A stretch of DNA of 64,000 nt, taken from assembly GCA_041748555.1 (NCBI GenBank), contig JBGTDA010000230.1:1-64000 (forward strand), read 5' to 3'. The notes beneath the pieces are model-generated. The model was given only the letters and a program-made list of their open reading frames with translations, did no database searches and was not told where the DNA came from. Positions 1-8,891 of this stretch are shown piece by piece. The stretch's first letter is position 1, and each line of letters opens with the position of its first letter. The position numbers and the translations under genes are program-made. The DNA is from Rhodonellum sp041748555. Its GTDB lineage: Bacteria; Bacteroidota; Bacteroidia; Cytophagales; Cyclobacteriaceae.

Positions 1-353
1 TTCTGGCCAGATATATGCAGATTTTGAGTGCGGGTTTTATCCAGCACTACCCCAACAAAATCATCAATATCCACCATTCTTTCCTCCCTGCCTTTGTGGG
101 TGCAAAACCTTATCATGCCGCGCATGAAAGAGGCGTGAAAATCATAGGAGCAACGGCACATTACGTCAGCGAGATCCTGGATGCCGGACCGATAATAGAA
201 CAGGAAGTAGCCCGGGTCAGGCACCATAATACCATTTCCGATCTTGTACAAATGGGTCAGGATGTGGAAAAAGTAGTCCTTTCAAAAGCAATAAAATTCC
301 ACCTTCAGCGGAAAATATTGGCTGTAGGGAACAAAACCATCATTTTTTATTAA
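1..353 (+). CDS. purU: Formyltetrahydrofolate deformylase, C-terminal part (partial)
   Basis: This is the 3' end of a gene that begins before the window. The reading frame is open from base 3 and continues upstream of the first internal Met (codons L-A-R-Y-M-Q-I-L). PurU hydrolyses 10-formyl-THF to THF and formate, supplying formate for purine synthesis. The visible part is the formyltransferase fold. It contains the segment HHSFLPAFVGAKPYHAAHER, then GATAHYV and LDAGPIIEQ, which carry the family's active-site Asn/His/Asp neighbourhood and the typical C-terminal V-x-H region. The N-terminal ACT domain would lie outside the window. It converges on the next gene with only 25 bp between stops. 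Confidence 0.93.
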   Translation, partial: LARYMQILSAGFIQHYPNKIINIHHSFLPAFVGAKPYHAAHERGVKIIGATAHYVSEILDAGPIIEQEVARVRHHNTISDLVQMGQDVEKVVLSKAIKFHLQRKILAVGNKTIIFY

Positions 354-378
354 AGCTATCGGAAGGTAGATTAGGCTT

Positions 379-1509
379 TTACTCCATCAGAACATTCAAA
401 ACAATAAATCCCAGTTCATCCTCAATGTTTTCATATATGTAGATCTTGCCATCTTTGGTAAAATGACTTTCTGGGGGCTTTTGATACCCCTCCACTTTTG
501 TTTCTCCCAACATGTTCAGCTGATCATCAAAAACGGTTAAGAATACATGCGTTTTGGAATTGGCTTCATCTTCTCCGGGGTCCTTATAATGTGAAAACCG
601 GTAAAACTGCTGGGTACTTTCATCCCAGTTCCATTTATTGAAGGAAATCTCCTTTCTCATAATGGAGCTTTCTGCACGGTATTCTTCTCTGGAGCTGACC
701 TTTGTCCTATAATTCCCTTTTTTTCCGTTTTCAGTAAATTGGCTTTGATATTTTTTATGGCTTACGCTATCACCATCGGGGTGATATATACTGATTTCGT
801 TGAACCCTGAATTGGAAATAAGGACATTTTCACCCCATTTTTCCAGATAAACGGATTGATCCTGAAGGGACATTCCACCGCCTTCTTCAAATAAAATCCT
901 GAATTGGTCAAGTTTCTTAAGCTCAGGAACAGGTATCTTTTTAAGAGAATCTGAACCTATATTTATTTTGGCTATTGAGGAAGACTGGGATTTAAAATTG
1001 CTGACAAAGGTGTAAAAATTCTGATTATCATTAAATAAATAACGGGGATTTAGGCTTTCTTCATCATTCAATTCATCCCCCTGGAAAGATTTTTCACCGA
1101 ATGATGTTTCCCAACTTTTTTCTCCCTGCCAATTGAAAATTGAGCTATTCATAAAGCTGGTAAAAGCAACTTTTTGGTCAGGTAGACAAATCACATAATT
1201 CACATAGCCTCCTATGCCATTGGGGCCTTCCTTTTCCATTGTTACCTTCCTCAACAAGACCAGATTATCAAGATCGACAATTTCCAATTGAAGGTTCTTT
1301 TGGTCTAGATTGATAAGGTACTTTTTATCCGGGGAAATATCAGCTGCAAACATGCTACTGCCGGCTGCCAGGATATCCTCACCCGGATCTACCACAACTG
1401 TATCCATTGTAATGCTGATCTGCATAGAATCAATTTTATCTGAAGAAGTTTTGCGGCCGTCACAGGCCCAAAAAATCAAAAGTAATAAAAGTATAGGCAC
1501 TGCTCTCAT
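379..1509 (-). CDS. Putative lipoprotein, DUF4221-like
   Basis: A 376-residue protein. It starts with a lipoprotein signal (hydrophobic stretch followed by FWAC, so lipidation at about Cys16), which suggests an anchored periplasmic or outer-membrane protein. The rest is rich in beta-strand patterns with recurring D/N-turns, for example NLDQKNLQLEIVDLDNLVLL and GPNGIGGYV. It resembles Bacteroidota lipoproteins grouped as DUF4221, which are predicted beta-propeller-like; I assign this from memory of the family. No catalytic motif is visible. It stands alone between purU (convergent) and a cysteine desulfurase on the same strand 150 bp away. Function unknown. Confidence 0.6.
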   Translation of the reverse strand: MRAVPILLLLLIFWACDGRKTSSDKIDSMQISITMDTVVVDPGEDILAAGSSMFAADISPDKKYLINLDQKNLQLEIVDLDNLVLLRKVTMEKEGPNGIGGYVNYVICLPDQKVAFTSFMNSSIFNWQGEKSWETSFGEKSFQGDELNDEESLNPRYLFNDNQNFYTFVSNFKSQSSSIAKINIGSDSLKKIPVPELKKLDQFRILFEEGGGMSLQDQSVYLEKWGENVLISNSGFNEISIYHPDGDSVSHKKYQSQFTENGKKGNYRTKVSSREEYRAESSIMRKEISFNKWNWDESTQQFYRFSHYKDPGEDEANSKTHVFLTVFDDQLNMLGETKVEGYQKPPESHFTKDGKIYIYENIEDELGFIVLNVLME

Positions 1510-1662
1510 AATATATCCTGCTTTTTTCTAAATTAAATAAATATTAGTTGAGAAACCAACCGATCCTTAAATAAATCAGGAATCCCAATCCTTCAGCATG
1601 CTATAGGAAGTTGGAGATGCATTAATTGAATTTAATTTTAAAAAATTTCAGGGAAATAATTT

Positions 1663-2802
1663 TTAGGCTTCTATGCTGAACAATTCTTTCAATTTTTCTA
1701 CCGTATAATCCACTTCCTCGATGGTCGTGAATCTGCTAAAGGAAAATCTGACAGAATGCCTTTCAGGATCATGATTTAGAGCTCTTAATACATGTGATCC
1801 TACCGCGGCACCACTACTGCAAGCAGAACCGCCGGAAGCAGAAATACCCTGAAGGTCAAGGTTAAAAAGCAACATTCCCCTGTTTTCCTCCGAAGGAGGA
1901 AGACTTACATTCAAAACGGTATACAAACTTTTATCAATCTCTCCCGATAGTCCATTGAACAAAACCCCGGGAATTTTCATTAGCTGCCCGATAAAGTGTT
2001 TCTTGATTTTTTCTATGTGAAAGCGATGCTCTGACATATCTTCATAGGCCAGTTCCAATGCTTTAGCAATACCGATGATCCCAATTACATTCTCGGTTCC
2101 GCCGCGCATGTTCCTTTCCTGGGCACCTCCATAGATAAAAGGATGGATTTTTTTGTCTTTCCTTACATATAAAAATCCTGAGCCCTTCGGTCCATGAAAT
2201 TTATGCCCACCGGCAACAACGGAATCTACCGGAAGGTTTTTAAGGTCATGCGGATAATGCCCCATAGTCTGCACAGTATCAGAATGAAAAAAGGCATCAT
2301 ATTCCCTGGCAAGATTTCCAATGGCATTCAAATCATGGAAGTTACCGATTTCATTATTGGCTTGCATCAGTGATAACAAGCTTTGGGGATTGTTCCTAAG
2401 CAGGTCCTGCAAATGATCCATGTTGATTTCGCCTCTTTCATTCAGTTCCACCAGACTGAGTTTTACATGCCCTCTTTTTTCGCATTCTCTCAAAGTGTGC
2501 AAAACAGCATGGTGCTCTGTGGCGGCAGTAATTGCGTGTGTGATTCCATGTGTCTCTATTCCACAGACGATTGCTGTGTTGTCAGCTTCTGTTCCTCCTG
2601 ATGTAAAAAAAATCTCCGAAGGCGACGCATTCAGTAACTCTGCTACTTTTTTTCTTGCTTTTTCTATGGCTGAACGTACCTCCCGACCATGGCTATGGAC
2701 GGAAGAAGGATTGCCATAATGGTTTTTCATATAAGGCAACATTGCCTCAATTACCCGATCATCCATTGCTGTTGTAGCAGCGTTATCTAAATATACTTTC
2801 AT
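1663..2802 (-). CDS. Cysteine desulfurase (NifS/IscS-like, class V aminotransferase fold)
   Basis: A 379-residue PLP enzyme that takes sulfur from L-cysteine to give alanine and a persulfide, for Fe-S clusters or tRNA thiolation. It begins with the diagnostic YLDNAATT. The PLP lysine is in GGHKFHG (Lys201), and the catalytic cysteine is in SACSSG (Cys328), with a short loop as in IscS/NifS group I enzymes. GGTENVIGI and the SDTVQTMGH segment also match. Length is normal for the family. No iscU or iscA scaffold gene is next to it, so it may be a stand-alone desulfurase, for example for tRNA or general sulfur supply. The exact paralogue cannot be told from sequence alone. Confidence 0.93.
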   Translation of the reverse strand: MKVYLDNAATTAMDDRVIEAMLPYMKNHYGNPSSVHSHGREVRSAIEKARKKVAELLNASPSEIFFTSGGTEADNTAIVCGIETHGITHAITAATEHHAVLHTLRECEKRGHVKLSLVELNERGEINMDHLQDLLRNNPQSLLSLMQANNEIGNFHDLNAIGNLAREYDAFFHSDTVQTMGHYPHDLKNLPVDSVVAGGHKFHGPKGSGFLYVRKDKKIHPFIYGGAQERNMRGGTENVIGIIGIAKALELAYEDMSEHRFHIEKIKKHFIGQLMKIPGVLFNGLSGEIDKSLYTVLNVSLPPSEENRGMLLFNLDLQGISASGGSACSSGAAVGSHVLRALNHDPERHSVRFSFSRFTTIEEVDYTVEKLKELFSIEA

Positions 2803-2968
2803 CTCCTTCAGCTTAATTGGGTTTTATTAATCTTTTCAGGGACCCGGAGGTTTTTTGAAGAAATTTCTGATCAGAAGTATCATTTCAGATGGATAAATTA
2901 CCTAACACATTCATTTTTTCTACAATGAAATGGGTTCAGGATGTTGTGCAAGAATGGGAATACCGGAT

Positions 2969-4363
2969 CTAATGTACCTTTGAATTGACCACTTCTTTTA
3001 TATCCAACATGATCTTTTTTGCCAAATGCTCCGCGGTGGCCTGGGATTCTGATTCGGAATAAATTCTGATAATCGGTTCAGTATTGGATTTTCTCAAGTG
3101 AACCCATTCTTTATCAAATTCTATCTTGACACCATCGATATCATTGATGGGTTGTTTTTGATACTTCTTTTTTATTGCTTCCAAAACCAAATCCACGTCA
3201 ATATCCGGAGTCAGCTCGATCTTGTTTTTGGAAATAAAGGAATTTGGAAACGTAGCACGAAGTCTGGAGACAGTTTTTCCAAAGTTGGCCAAATACGTCA
3301 AAAACAAGCCGATTCCAACCAATGCGTCTCTGCCATAATGAGACTCGGGATAGATTACGCCACCGTTACCTTCACCACCTATGATGGCATTGGTTTCTTT
3401 CATCTTGGCCACTACATTCACTTCTCCCACTGCTGCAGCTTCATATTTTCCGCCTCTTTTCTCTGTTACATCCCGAAGCGCTCTTGTGGAACTTAGATTG
3501 GATACAGTATTCCCAATGTTTTTGGAAAGCACATAGTCTGCCACTGCTACCAGAGTATATTCTTCTCCAAACGGCGATCCGTCTTCATTTATAAAACAAA
3601 GTCTGTCAACATCGGGATCGACAACGATTCCGAGATCATACTTACCTTTTTTTAGCTTGTCGCAGATGTCTCTGAGGTTTTCAGGAAGTGGTTCAGGATT
3701 GTGGGGAAAATGTCCATCCGGAGTACAATACATTTCTTCCACCTCTTCCACACCCAAAGCCTTCAATAACTTTGGCAGGGCTATACCTCCCGTGGAATTG
3801 ACACAATCAATAACAATTTTGAATTTTCGTGCTGCAATGGCTTCCCTATCAACCAAATCCAGGTTGAGTACATGCTCAACATGCCTGTCTATATAATCAT
3901 CTATGACAGTATAGGACCCTAATTTCTTTACTTCGGCAAACTGAAAATCATCATTGTCAGCTTTATCCAGAATGGTTTTTCCTTCTTCATCAGAAATGAA
4001 TTCTCCCAGATCATTGAGTAGTTTCAGTGCGTTCCATTGAGCCGGATTATGACTTGCAGTAAGAATAATACCACCTCCGGCTTTTTCCAGAGGAACAGCC
4101 AGTTCCACTGTCGGGGTAGTGCTTAGCCCAAGATCAATAACATCGATTCCAAGTCCCTGAAGTGTTGCGGCCACCAGTTTGGAAACCAATTCCCCGGATA
4201 TTCGGGCATCCCGACCGATAACAACTTTGGGGTTATGCGTTTTTTCGATCAACCAAGATCCATAAGCTGCTGTGAATTTTACGATATCAACAGGAGTAAG
4301 TCCTTCACCAGGTTTACCACCAATGGTACCCCTGATACCTGAAATAGATTTAATTAATGCCAC
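2969..4363 (-). CDS. glmM: Phosphoglucosamine mutase / phosphohexomutase
   Basis: A 464-residue alpha-D-phosphohexomutase. The phosphoserine loop is TASHNP (Ser104), the metal loop is DPDVDRL, the sugar-binding loop is GGEGNGG, and the C-terminal phosphate-binding loop is RKSNTEPIIRIYSE. GlmM interconverts glucosamine-6-P and glucosamine-1-P on the way to UDP-GlcNAc for peptidoglycan and LPS. The N-terminal SISGIRGTIGG is typical of the GlmM-like group of Bacteroidota. A phosphomannomutase or phosphoglucomutase activity cannot be excluded. The next gene on the same strand (the small Cys4 membrane protein) starts about 300 bp beyond, on the far side of this gene's start codon. Confidence 0.85.
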   Translation of the reverse strand: MALIKSISGIRGTIGGKPGEGLTPVDIVKFTAAYGSWLIEKTHNPKVVIGRDARISGELVSKLVAATLQGLGIDVIDLGLSTTPTVELAVPLEKAGGGIILTASHNPAQWNALKLLNDLGEFISDEEGKTILDKADNDDFQFAEVKKLGSYTVIDDYIDRHVEHVLNLDLVDREAIAARKFKIVIDCVNSTGGIALPKLLKALGVEEVEEMYCTPDGHFPHNPEPLPENLRDICDKLKKGKYDLGIVVDPDVDRLCFINEDGSPFGEEYTLVAVADYVLSKNIGNTVSNLSSTRALRDVTEKRGGKYEAAAVGEVNVVAKMKETNAIIGGEGNGGVIYPESHYGRDALVGIGLFLTYLANFGKTVSRLRATFPNSFISKNKIELTPDIDVDLVLEAIKKKYQKQPINDIDGVKIEFDKEWVHLRKSNTEPIIRIYSESESQATAEHLAKKIMLDIKEVVNSKVH

Positions 4364-4430
4364 TTTGAAGATGATTAAGGTTATATAAAAAGAAAAAATC
4401 GGAAATTAACTGAAGATGAAAAGATAGTGA

Positions 4431-4661
4431 TTATTTGAATTTTGCCAACACTTTATCTACCTCATTGTCGGGATTTCCGCAACTGCTGTCAGCATCTACG
4501 GATTTCCCGCAATAACCGCAGGTGTCACCATTTTTGTTGAGATAAGGATTCTGTGAAGCGCAGGTGCCTTTGAATTGCCCGTTTTTTAGAAATATCAGCC
4601 TAACTGACATCAAAACGAAAAACAAAGCCAAAAAGCCCAAAGTCAAATACAAAGTTGCCAT
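4431..4661 (-). CDS. Small membrane protein with four cysteines, NqrM-like
   Basis: A 76-residue protein with one N-terminal transmembrane helix (about residues 3-24) followed by a short soluble tail. The tail carries KGTC, then DTCGYC, then SSC: four cysteines in a C-x(n)-C-x2-C-x(n)-C arrangement. This layout resembles NqrM (DUF539), the small Cys4 membrane protein needed to mature Na+-NQR by placing Fe in the NqrD/E pair. The resemblance is in architecture and in the K-G-[ST]-C motif, not a proven homology. No nqr genes are in the window. It lies 73 bp from mazG in divergent orientation. Confidence 0.6.
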   Translation of the reverse strand: MATLYLTLGFLALFFVLMSVRLIFLKNGQFKGTCASQNPYLNKNGDTCGYCGKSVDADSSCGNPDNEVDKVLAKFK

Positions 4662-4734
4662 ATCAATTTTATTTGTACAAATTTACTTATTACTTTGACA
4701 ACGTCCTTGTTTTCCGAATAGTTTCCCTCGAAAT

Positions 4735-5535
4735 ATGTCTGAATTATCCACAAGAAAATCCCAATTGGAAGCCTTTGACCGAATCCTGACCATCATGGAT
4801 GAGCTCCGGGAAAAGTGTCCCTGGGACCAAAAGCAAACCCTTGAAAGTTTAAGACACCTAACCATTGAGGAGACTTTTGAGCTGTCGGATGCTATCATAG
4901 CGAATGACCGGGAAGAAATCAAAAAGGAATTGGGAGACATTTTATTGCACATTGTTTTTTATGCAAAGATCGGCTCCGAAAAAAAAGCTTTTGATATTAC
5001 CTCTGTTATCAACAGCCTCTGCGAAAAGCTCATCAGAAGACATCCGCATATTTATAGTGATACAATAGCGAATGATGAGGAAGCCGTAAAGCAAAACTGG
5101 GAAAAAATCAAATTGAAGGAGAAAGGAAATGTTTCCGTTTTGGGAGGTGTGCCAAAATCGCTCCCGGCGATGATCAAATCCATGCGGATACAGGAAAAGG
5201 CAAGGGGCGTAGGATTCGACTGGGAAGAAAAGCATCAGGTCTGGGAAAAGGTGGAGGAGGAAATGCAGGAATTCAAAGAAGAATTCAATGTATCAAACGG
5301 ATCCGAAATAGACAAAGAAAAAGCCAGTGGAGAATTTGGAGACTTGTTGTTTTCTTTGATCAATTACGCAAGGTTCATCGATATCAACCCGGAAGAGGCG
5401 CTGGAAAGAACAAATCTTAAGTTTATCAAACGCTTTCAATACCTGGAAAACGCAGCAAAATCCTCAGGGAAAAAAATCGAAGATATGACTTTGGCGGAAA
5501 TGGATGTGTTTTGGAAGGAAGCGAAAAACGTATAG
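4735..5535 (+). CDS. mazG: Nucleoside triphosphate pyrophosphohydrolase MazG
   Basis: A 266-residue all-alpha NTP pyrophosphatase that hydrolyses (d)NTPs to NMP and PPi, cleaning the nucleotide pool and affecting ppGpp balance in E. coli. It has two MazG domains, as in the full-length family. The first, residues about 10-115, carries the CPWDQKQTLESL signature and the EExxE-type metal motif EETFELSDAI with ELGDILLH. The second, about 145-255, has EEEMQEFKEEF and EFGDLLFSLINYARF. The ATG at 4735 gives the standard N-terminus. Confidence 0.95.
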   Translation: MSELSTRKSQLEAFDRILTIMDELREKCPWDQKQTLESLRHLTIEETFELSDAIIANDREEIKKELGDILLHIVFYAKIGSEKKAFDITSVINSLCEKLIRRHPHIYSDTIANDEEAVKQNWEKIKLKEKGNVSVLGGVPKSLPAMIKSMRIQEKARGVGFDWEEKHQVWEKVEEEMQEFKEEFNVSNGSEIDKEKASGEFGDLLFSLINYARFIDINPEEALERTNLKFIKRFQYLENAAKSSGKKIEDMTLAEMDVFWKEAKNV

Positions 5536-5698
5536 TTAATTACTGAACCGGCAGTACAAAATTTCTTGCATATTTGATTTTTTGTGGGATAAAAATTAAT
5601 CCTGATTAAACTTTATCTTTCCCGCAATGTCTAAAGAGCCGATTGTAATCCTTTAAAATCCAAACAAATAATCTTTTCAAACCTTCATTTAAAAAATC

Positions 5699-6292
5699 AT
5701 GAAACTATTAACCTCACTACTATTATTACTCGCAACTGCATATTCAACTACACTGTTGGAAAATCCCGCTGCATTGATTGTTAACAAATCCGAAAGCACT
5801 GTCACCTGGAAAGCCAAGAAGGTAACCGGAGAACATTTTGGAAAAGTCCCTTTTACCAATGCCAACATGGATTATAATGACGGGAAAATAACAGGTGGCT
5901 CATTTGAAATCGATATGACCGCTCTGACGGTTGAAGACATTACTGATCCGGGATCCAACAAAAAATTAACCGACCACCTTAAATCAGATGATTTTTTCTC
6001 AGTTGAGAAGCATGGGAGATCCAAGTTCCAAATCACCGATGCAAAGACTTCAAACGGAACGGATTATGAAATCACCGGTGATCTTACAATTAAGGACGTT
6101 ACCAATCAGGTGACCTTTCCCGCAAAAGTGGAAACGAATGGAAATAATGTTACTGCTTTGGCAAAAATAATTTTTGATAGAACCAAGTATGACATCAAGT
6201 TCCGTTCAGGAAATTATTTTGAAAATCTGGCCGACAAACTGATTTATGATGAAGTAGAATTGGACGTAAAACTTGTAGCTACAAATCCATAA
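5699..6292 (+). CDS. YceI-family periplasmic lipid-binding protein
   Basis: A 197-residue secreted protein with an N-terminal signal peptide (hydrophobic LLTSLLLLLATAYS, with cleavage likely soon after). The mature part is one YceI domain, a lipocalin-like beta-barrel known in homologues to bind polyisoprenoids. Supporting segments are STVTWKAKKVTGEHFGKV, GGSFEIDMTAL, LTDHLKSDDFFSVEKH and the ending VELDVKLVA. The physiological ligand here is unknown. It is transcribed alone, followed by a strong hairpin terminator. Confidence 0.9.
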   Translation: MKLLTSLLLLLATAYSTTLLENPAALIVNKSESTVTWKAKKVTGEHFGKVPFTNANMDYNDGKITGGSFEIDMTALTVEDITDPGSNKKLTDHLKSDDFFSVEKHGRSKFQITDAKTSNGTDYEITGDLTIKDVTNQVTFPAKVETNGNNVTALAKIIFDRTKYDIKFRSGNYFENLADKLIYDEVELDVKLVATNP

Positions 6293-6317
6293 CCTGCCAA
6301 GAGGACAAATTATGCAT

Positions 6318-6352
6318 CCCCAACATTCTTATAAGAACGTTGGGGATTTTTC
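6318..6352 (+). terminator. Rho-independent terminator after the YceI gene
   Basis: CCCCAAC (6318-6324) pairs with GTTGGGG (6339-6345). The stem extends after one mismatch by a further A/T-rich helix around a small loop, and is followed by ATTTTT. It sits about 25 bp after the YceI stop. Confidence 0.8.
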
Positions 6353-6427
6353 GTTATATCCGAAATGGATATTAAAATATGATAACAGATTTGACAAAAA
6401 GGTACCATTCTTTAGTAATTTAGCCCG

Positions 6428-8152
6428 ATGGACTATAATTGGAAGATCAGAGAAAAGGCAGACCTTGATATAGTCAATTCCTTAAGCAGCGAAATAAATG
6501 TAAATCAATCTCTGGCCAATATGTTGGTCAACAGAGGAGTGGATTCATTTCAGAAAGCCAAAGATTTTTTTAGACCTGATCTGGACAAACTTCACGATCC
6601 TTTTCTGATGAAAGACATGGATAAGGCTGTTAATCGCTTGCTTGAAGCCATAGAACGTGAAGAAAAAATTCTTGTTTATGGAGATTATGATGTGGATGGC
6701 ACCACATCGGTTGCGTTATTTTATGGATATATAATTCAGTTTTATCCAAAAGTTGACTTCTATATCCCCGACAGATATAAGGAAGGTTATGGAATTTCTG
6801 AAAACGGGGTTCATTTTGCAGCAGAAAACGGCTACAAGCTTATTGTTTCTTTGGACTGTGGGATCAAAGCACTGGAGAAAGTAGCACTTGCCAACAGTTT
6901 GGGTGTGGATTTTATTATTTGCGATCACCATACTCCCGGTAATATTCTACCTGATGCTGTTGCGGTTTTGGACCCAAAAAGACAGGATTGTCCTTATCCT
7001 TATAAAGAATTGAGTGGCTGCGGAGTTGGTTTCAAATTGATCCAGGCGTTTTCCCAGTTCACAGGAAAGGAAGCTTCACGATTAGTTGGATTTCTGGACC
7101 TACTTGCAATAAGTATTGCCGCCGACATTGTCCCCATTACAGGAGAAAACAGAATTCTTACTTTTTATGGTCTGGAACGGATCAACAACAATCCCAGACC
7201 CGGCATTAAAGCATTGATCCTAAAAAGCAAAATTGAAAAAGAGATTGAAATATCCGATATCGTTTTTAAAATCGGCCCCAGAATCAACGCTTCGGGAAGA
7301 TTGGAACATGCCAAAGCCTCTGTAGAACTTCTTATATCCAAGGATCTTAACGATGCCGTCAAAAGGGCGGAATTGGTGGAAGATGTCAATGCAGCGCGAA
7401 AAAACTTTGATGAAAACATCACCAAAGAGGCCCTTTCCATGATCCGGAAGAGCGAGGAAACCAGACAGCTGAAAAGTACCGTACTTTATAAAGAAGATTG
7501 GCACAAAGGTGTGATCGGAATCGTAGCCTCCAGATGTATAGAAGCTTTCTATCGCCCCACCATTATCCTGACCGAATCCAACAGCAAAGCGACAGGCAGC
7601 GCCAGGTCGGTTTTTGATTTTGATATTTATGAGGCCATCAGTGAATGTAGCGACCTCTTGGAGCAGTTTGGTGGACATAAATATGCCGCAGGACTTACCA
7701 TGTCTGTCAATAATGTGGTTGCCTTTCAGGAAAAATTCGAACAGGTCGTCACAGACCGGATCAATGAGATTCATCTAAAGCCTGTATTGGAAATAGACGA
7801 TGAGATCCTATTGGACCAGGTCAATTATAAATTTTACAATATATTAAAACAAATGGCACCCTTTGGGCCGGGAAATCCTGAACCGATATTCTGCGCAAAA
7901 GATGTGTATGCGGAAAATGTGAGAATATTAAAAGATAAACATCTCCGGTTTAACATCGTGCAGGATGGGCAGCAAACCCGCCCCATCTGTATTGGATTCG
8001 GTTTGGCAGACCGGGAGAAATATCAGGATGAAACCTATTTCAAAATGTTAAACGGGAAGATGCGTTTCAATCTTGCTTTCGAGATACGGGAAAATACATT
8101 TAGGAACAACAGCTGCCTTCAACTGTACGTGAAAGATATAAAATTCGATTGA
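6428..8152 (+). CDS. recJ: Single-stranded-DNA-specific exonuclease RecJ
   Basis: A 574-residue 5'-3' ssDNA exonuclease used in RecF-pathway recombination and mismatch or base-excision repair. The DHH domain has all core motifs: VYGDYDVDGTTS (motif I, metal Asp residues), SLDCGI (motif II), CDHHTPG (motif III) and the following LSGCGVGFKL region. The DHHA1 domain has the RINASGRLEHA and FGGHKYAAGLT motifs. The C-terminal OB-like domain runs from about residue 450. It is first in a run recJ-lptB-GH3 with a 1-bp gap and then a 1-bp overlap, so the three are probably co-transcribed. Confidence 0.96.
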   Translation: MDYNWKIREKADLDIVNSLSSEINVNQSLANMLVNRGVDSFQKAKDFFRPDLDKLHDPFLMKDMDKAVNRLLEAIEREEKILVYGDYDVDGTTSVALFYGYIIQFYPKVDFYIPDRYKEGYGISENGVHFAAENGYKLIVSLDCGIKALEKVALANSLGVDFIICDHHTPGNILPDAVAVLDPKRQDCPYPYKELSGCGVGFKLIQAFSQFTGKEASRLVGFLDLLAISIAADIVPITGENRILTFYGLERINNNPRPGIKALILKSKIEKEIEISDIVFKIGPRINASGRLEHAKASVELLISKDLNDAVKRAELVEDVNAARKNFDENITKEALSMIRKSEETRQLKSTVLYKEDWHKGVIGIVASRCIEAFYRPTIILTESNSKATGSARSVFDFDIYEAISECSDLLEQFGGHKYAAGLTMSVNNVVAFQEKFEQVVTDRINEIHLKPVLEIDDEILLDQVNYKFYNILKQMAPFGPGNPEPIFCAKDVYAENVRILKDKHLRFNIVQDGQQTRPICIGFGLADREKYQDETYFKMLNGKMRFNLAFEIRENTFRNNSCLQLYVKDIKFD

Positions 8153-8153
8153 T

Positions 8154-8891
8154 ATGATATTAAGGGCTGAGAACCTGGTCAAGATTTATAAAGGAAGAAA
8201 AGTAGTCAATAACCTCTCCGTTCAAGTAGAACAGGGAGAAATTGTGGGATTATTAGGTCCAAATGGTGCAGGAAAAACCACTTGTTTTTATATGATTGTT
8301 GGGTTAGTCCAACCCAATAATGGTCAAATTTTTTTGGAACAACAAAATATCACCTCTCTACCCATGTATAAGCGGGCCAAGCTCGGAATAGGTTATCTTG
8401 CTCAGGAAGCGTCGGTATTCAGAAAACTCACGGTTGAGGAAAATATTATGGCTGTACTGGAAATGACCAAAATGGGCAAAGTGGAAAGGAAAGAAAAAGT
8501 GGAAAGTCTTTTGGAAGAATTCAGTCTTACCCATGTCAGGAAAAACCCGGGAATGGTACTGTCCGGTGGAGAACGCAGAAGAACAGAAATTGCAAGAGCT
8601 TTGGCCGTGGATCCAAAATTTGTACTTTTGGATGAACCATTTGCCGGTGTGGACCCAATAGCAGTGGAAGAAATACAGACCATCGTGGCAAAACTTAAAA
8701 CCAAAAACATTGGCATTCTCATCACCGACCATAACGTGAACGAAACCCTCTCGATCACTGATAGAGCATATCTCATGTTTGAAGGCCAGTTACTAAAAGC
8801 CGGAACTGCCGAAGAACTCGCTGTTGACGAACAGGTAAGAAGAGTTTATCTGGGTCAGCATTTTGTATTGAAACGTAAAATATTTAACTGA
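8154..8891 (+). CDS. lptB: LPS export ABC transporter ATP-binding protein LptB
   Basis: A 245-residue cytoplasmic ATPase of the Lpt machine that drives LPS from the inner membrane to the cell surface. Walker A is GPNGAGKTT (residues 35-43), the ABC signature is LSGGERRR, Walker B is FVLLDEPFAGVDP, and the switch His is in ITDHN. The LAQEASVFRKLTVEENI segment is typical of LptB rather than LivF/LivG. It starts 1 bp after recJ ends, and its TGA overlaps the ATG of the GH3 gene (TGATG), which points to translational coupling. Confidence 0.94.
   Translation: MILRAENLVKIYKGRKVVNNLSVQVEQGEIVGLLGPNGAGKTTCFYMIVGLVQPNNGQIFLEQQNITSLPMYKRAKLGIGYLAQEASVFRKLTVEENIMAVLEMTKMGKVERKEKVESLLEEFSLTHVRKNPGMVLSGGERRRTEIARALAVDPKFVLLDEPFAGVDPIAVEEIQTIVAKLKTKNIGILITDHNVNETLSITDRAYLMFEGQLLKAGTAEELAVDEQVRRVYLGQHFVLKRKIFN

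Noticed and set aside
4742..4750. A perfect DnaA box (TTATCCACA) near the start of mazG
   Set aside because: It is single, lies inside a coding region and has no A+T-rich partner region, so it is expected by chance.
6390..6423. TTTG and TAATTTAG before recJ as a promoter
   Set aside because: The implied RNA start would fall within the recJ start codon, and the spacing and -7 box are both imperfect.
7220..7774. Long open frame of 184 codons antisense to recJ
   Set aside because: The plus-strand recJ frame has all catalytic motifs; the antisense frame has no recognisable domain and is a codon-usage shadow. The same holds for 9695-10285 (antisense to the GH3 gene) and 23785-24270 (antisense to an FKBP gene).
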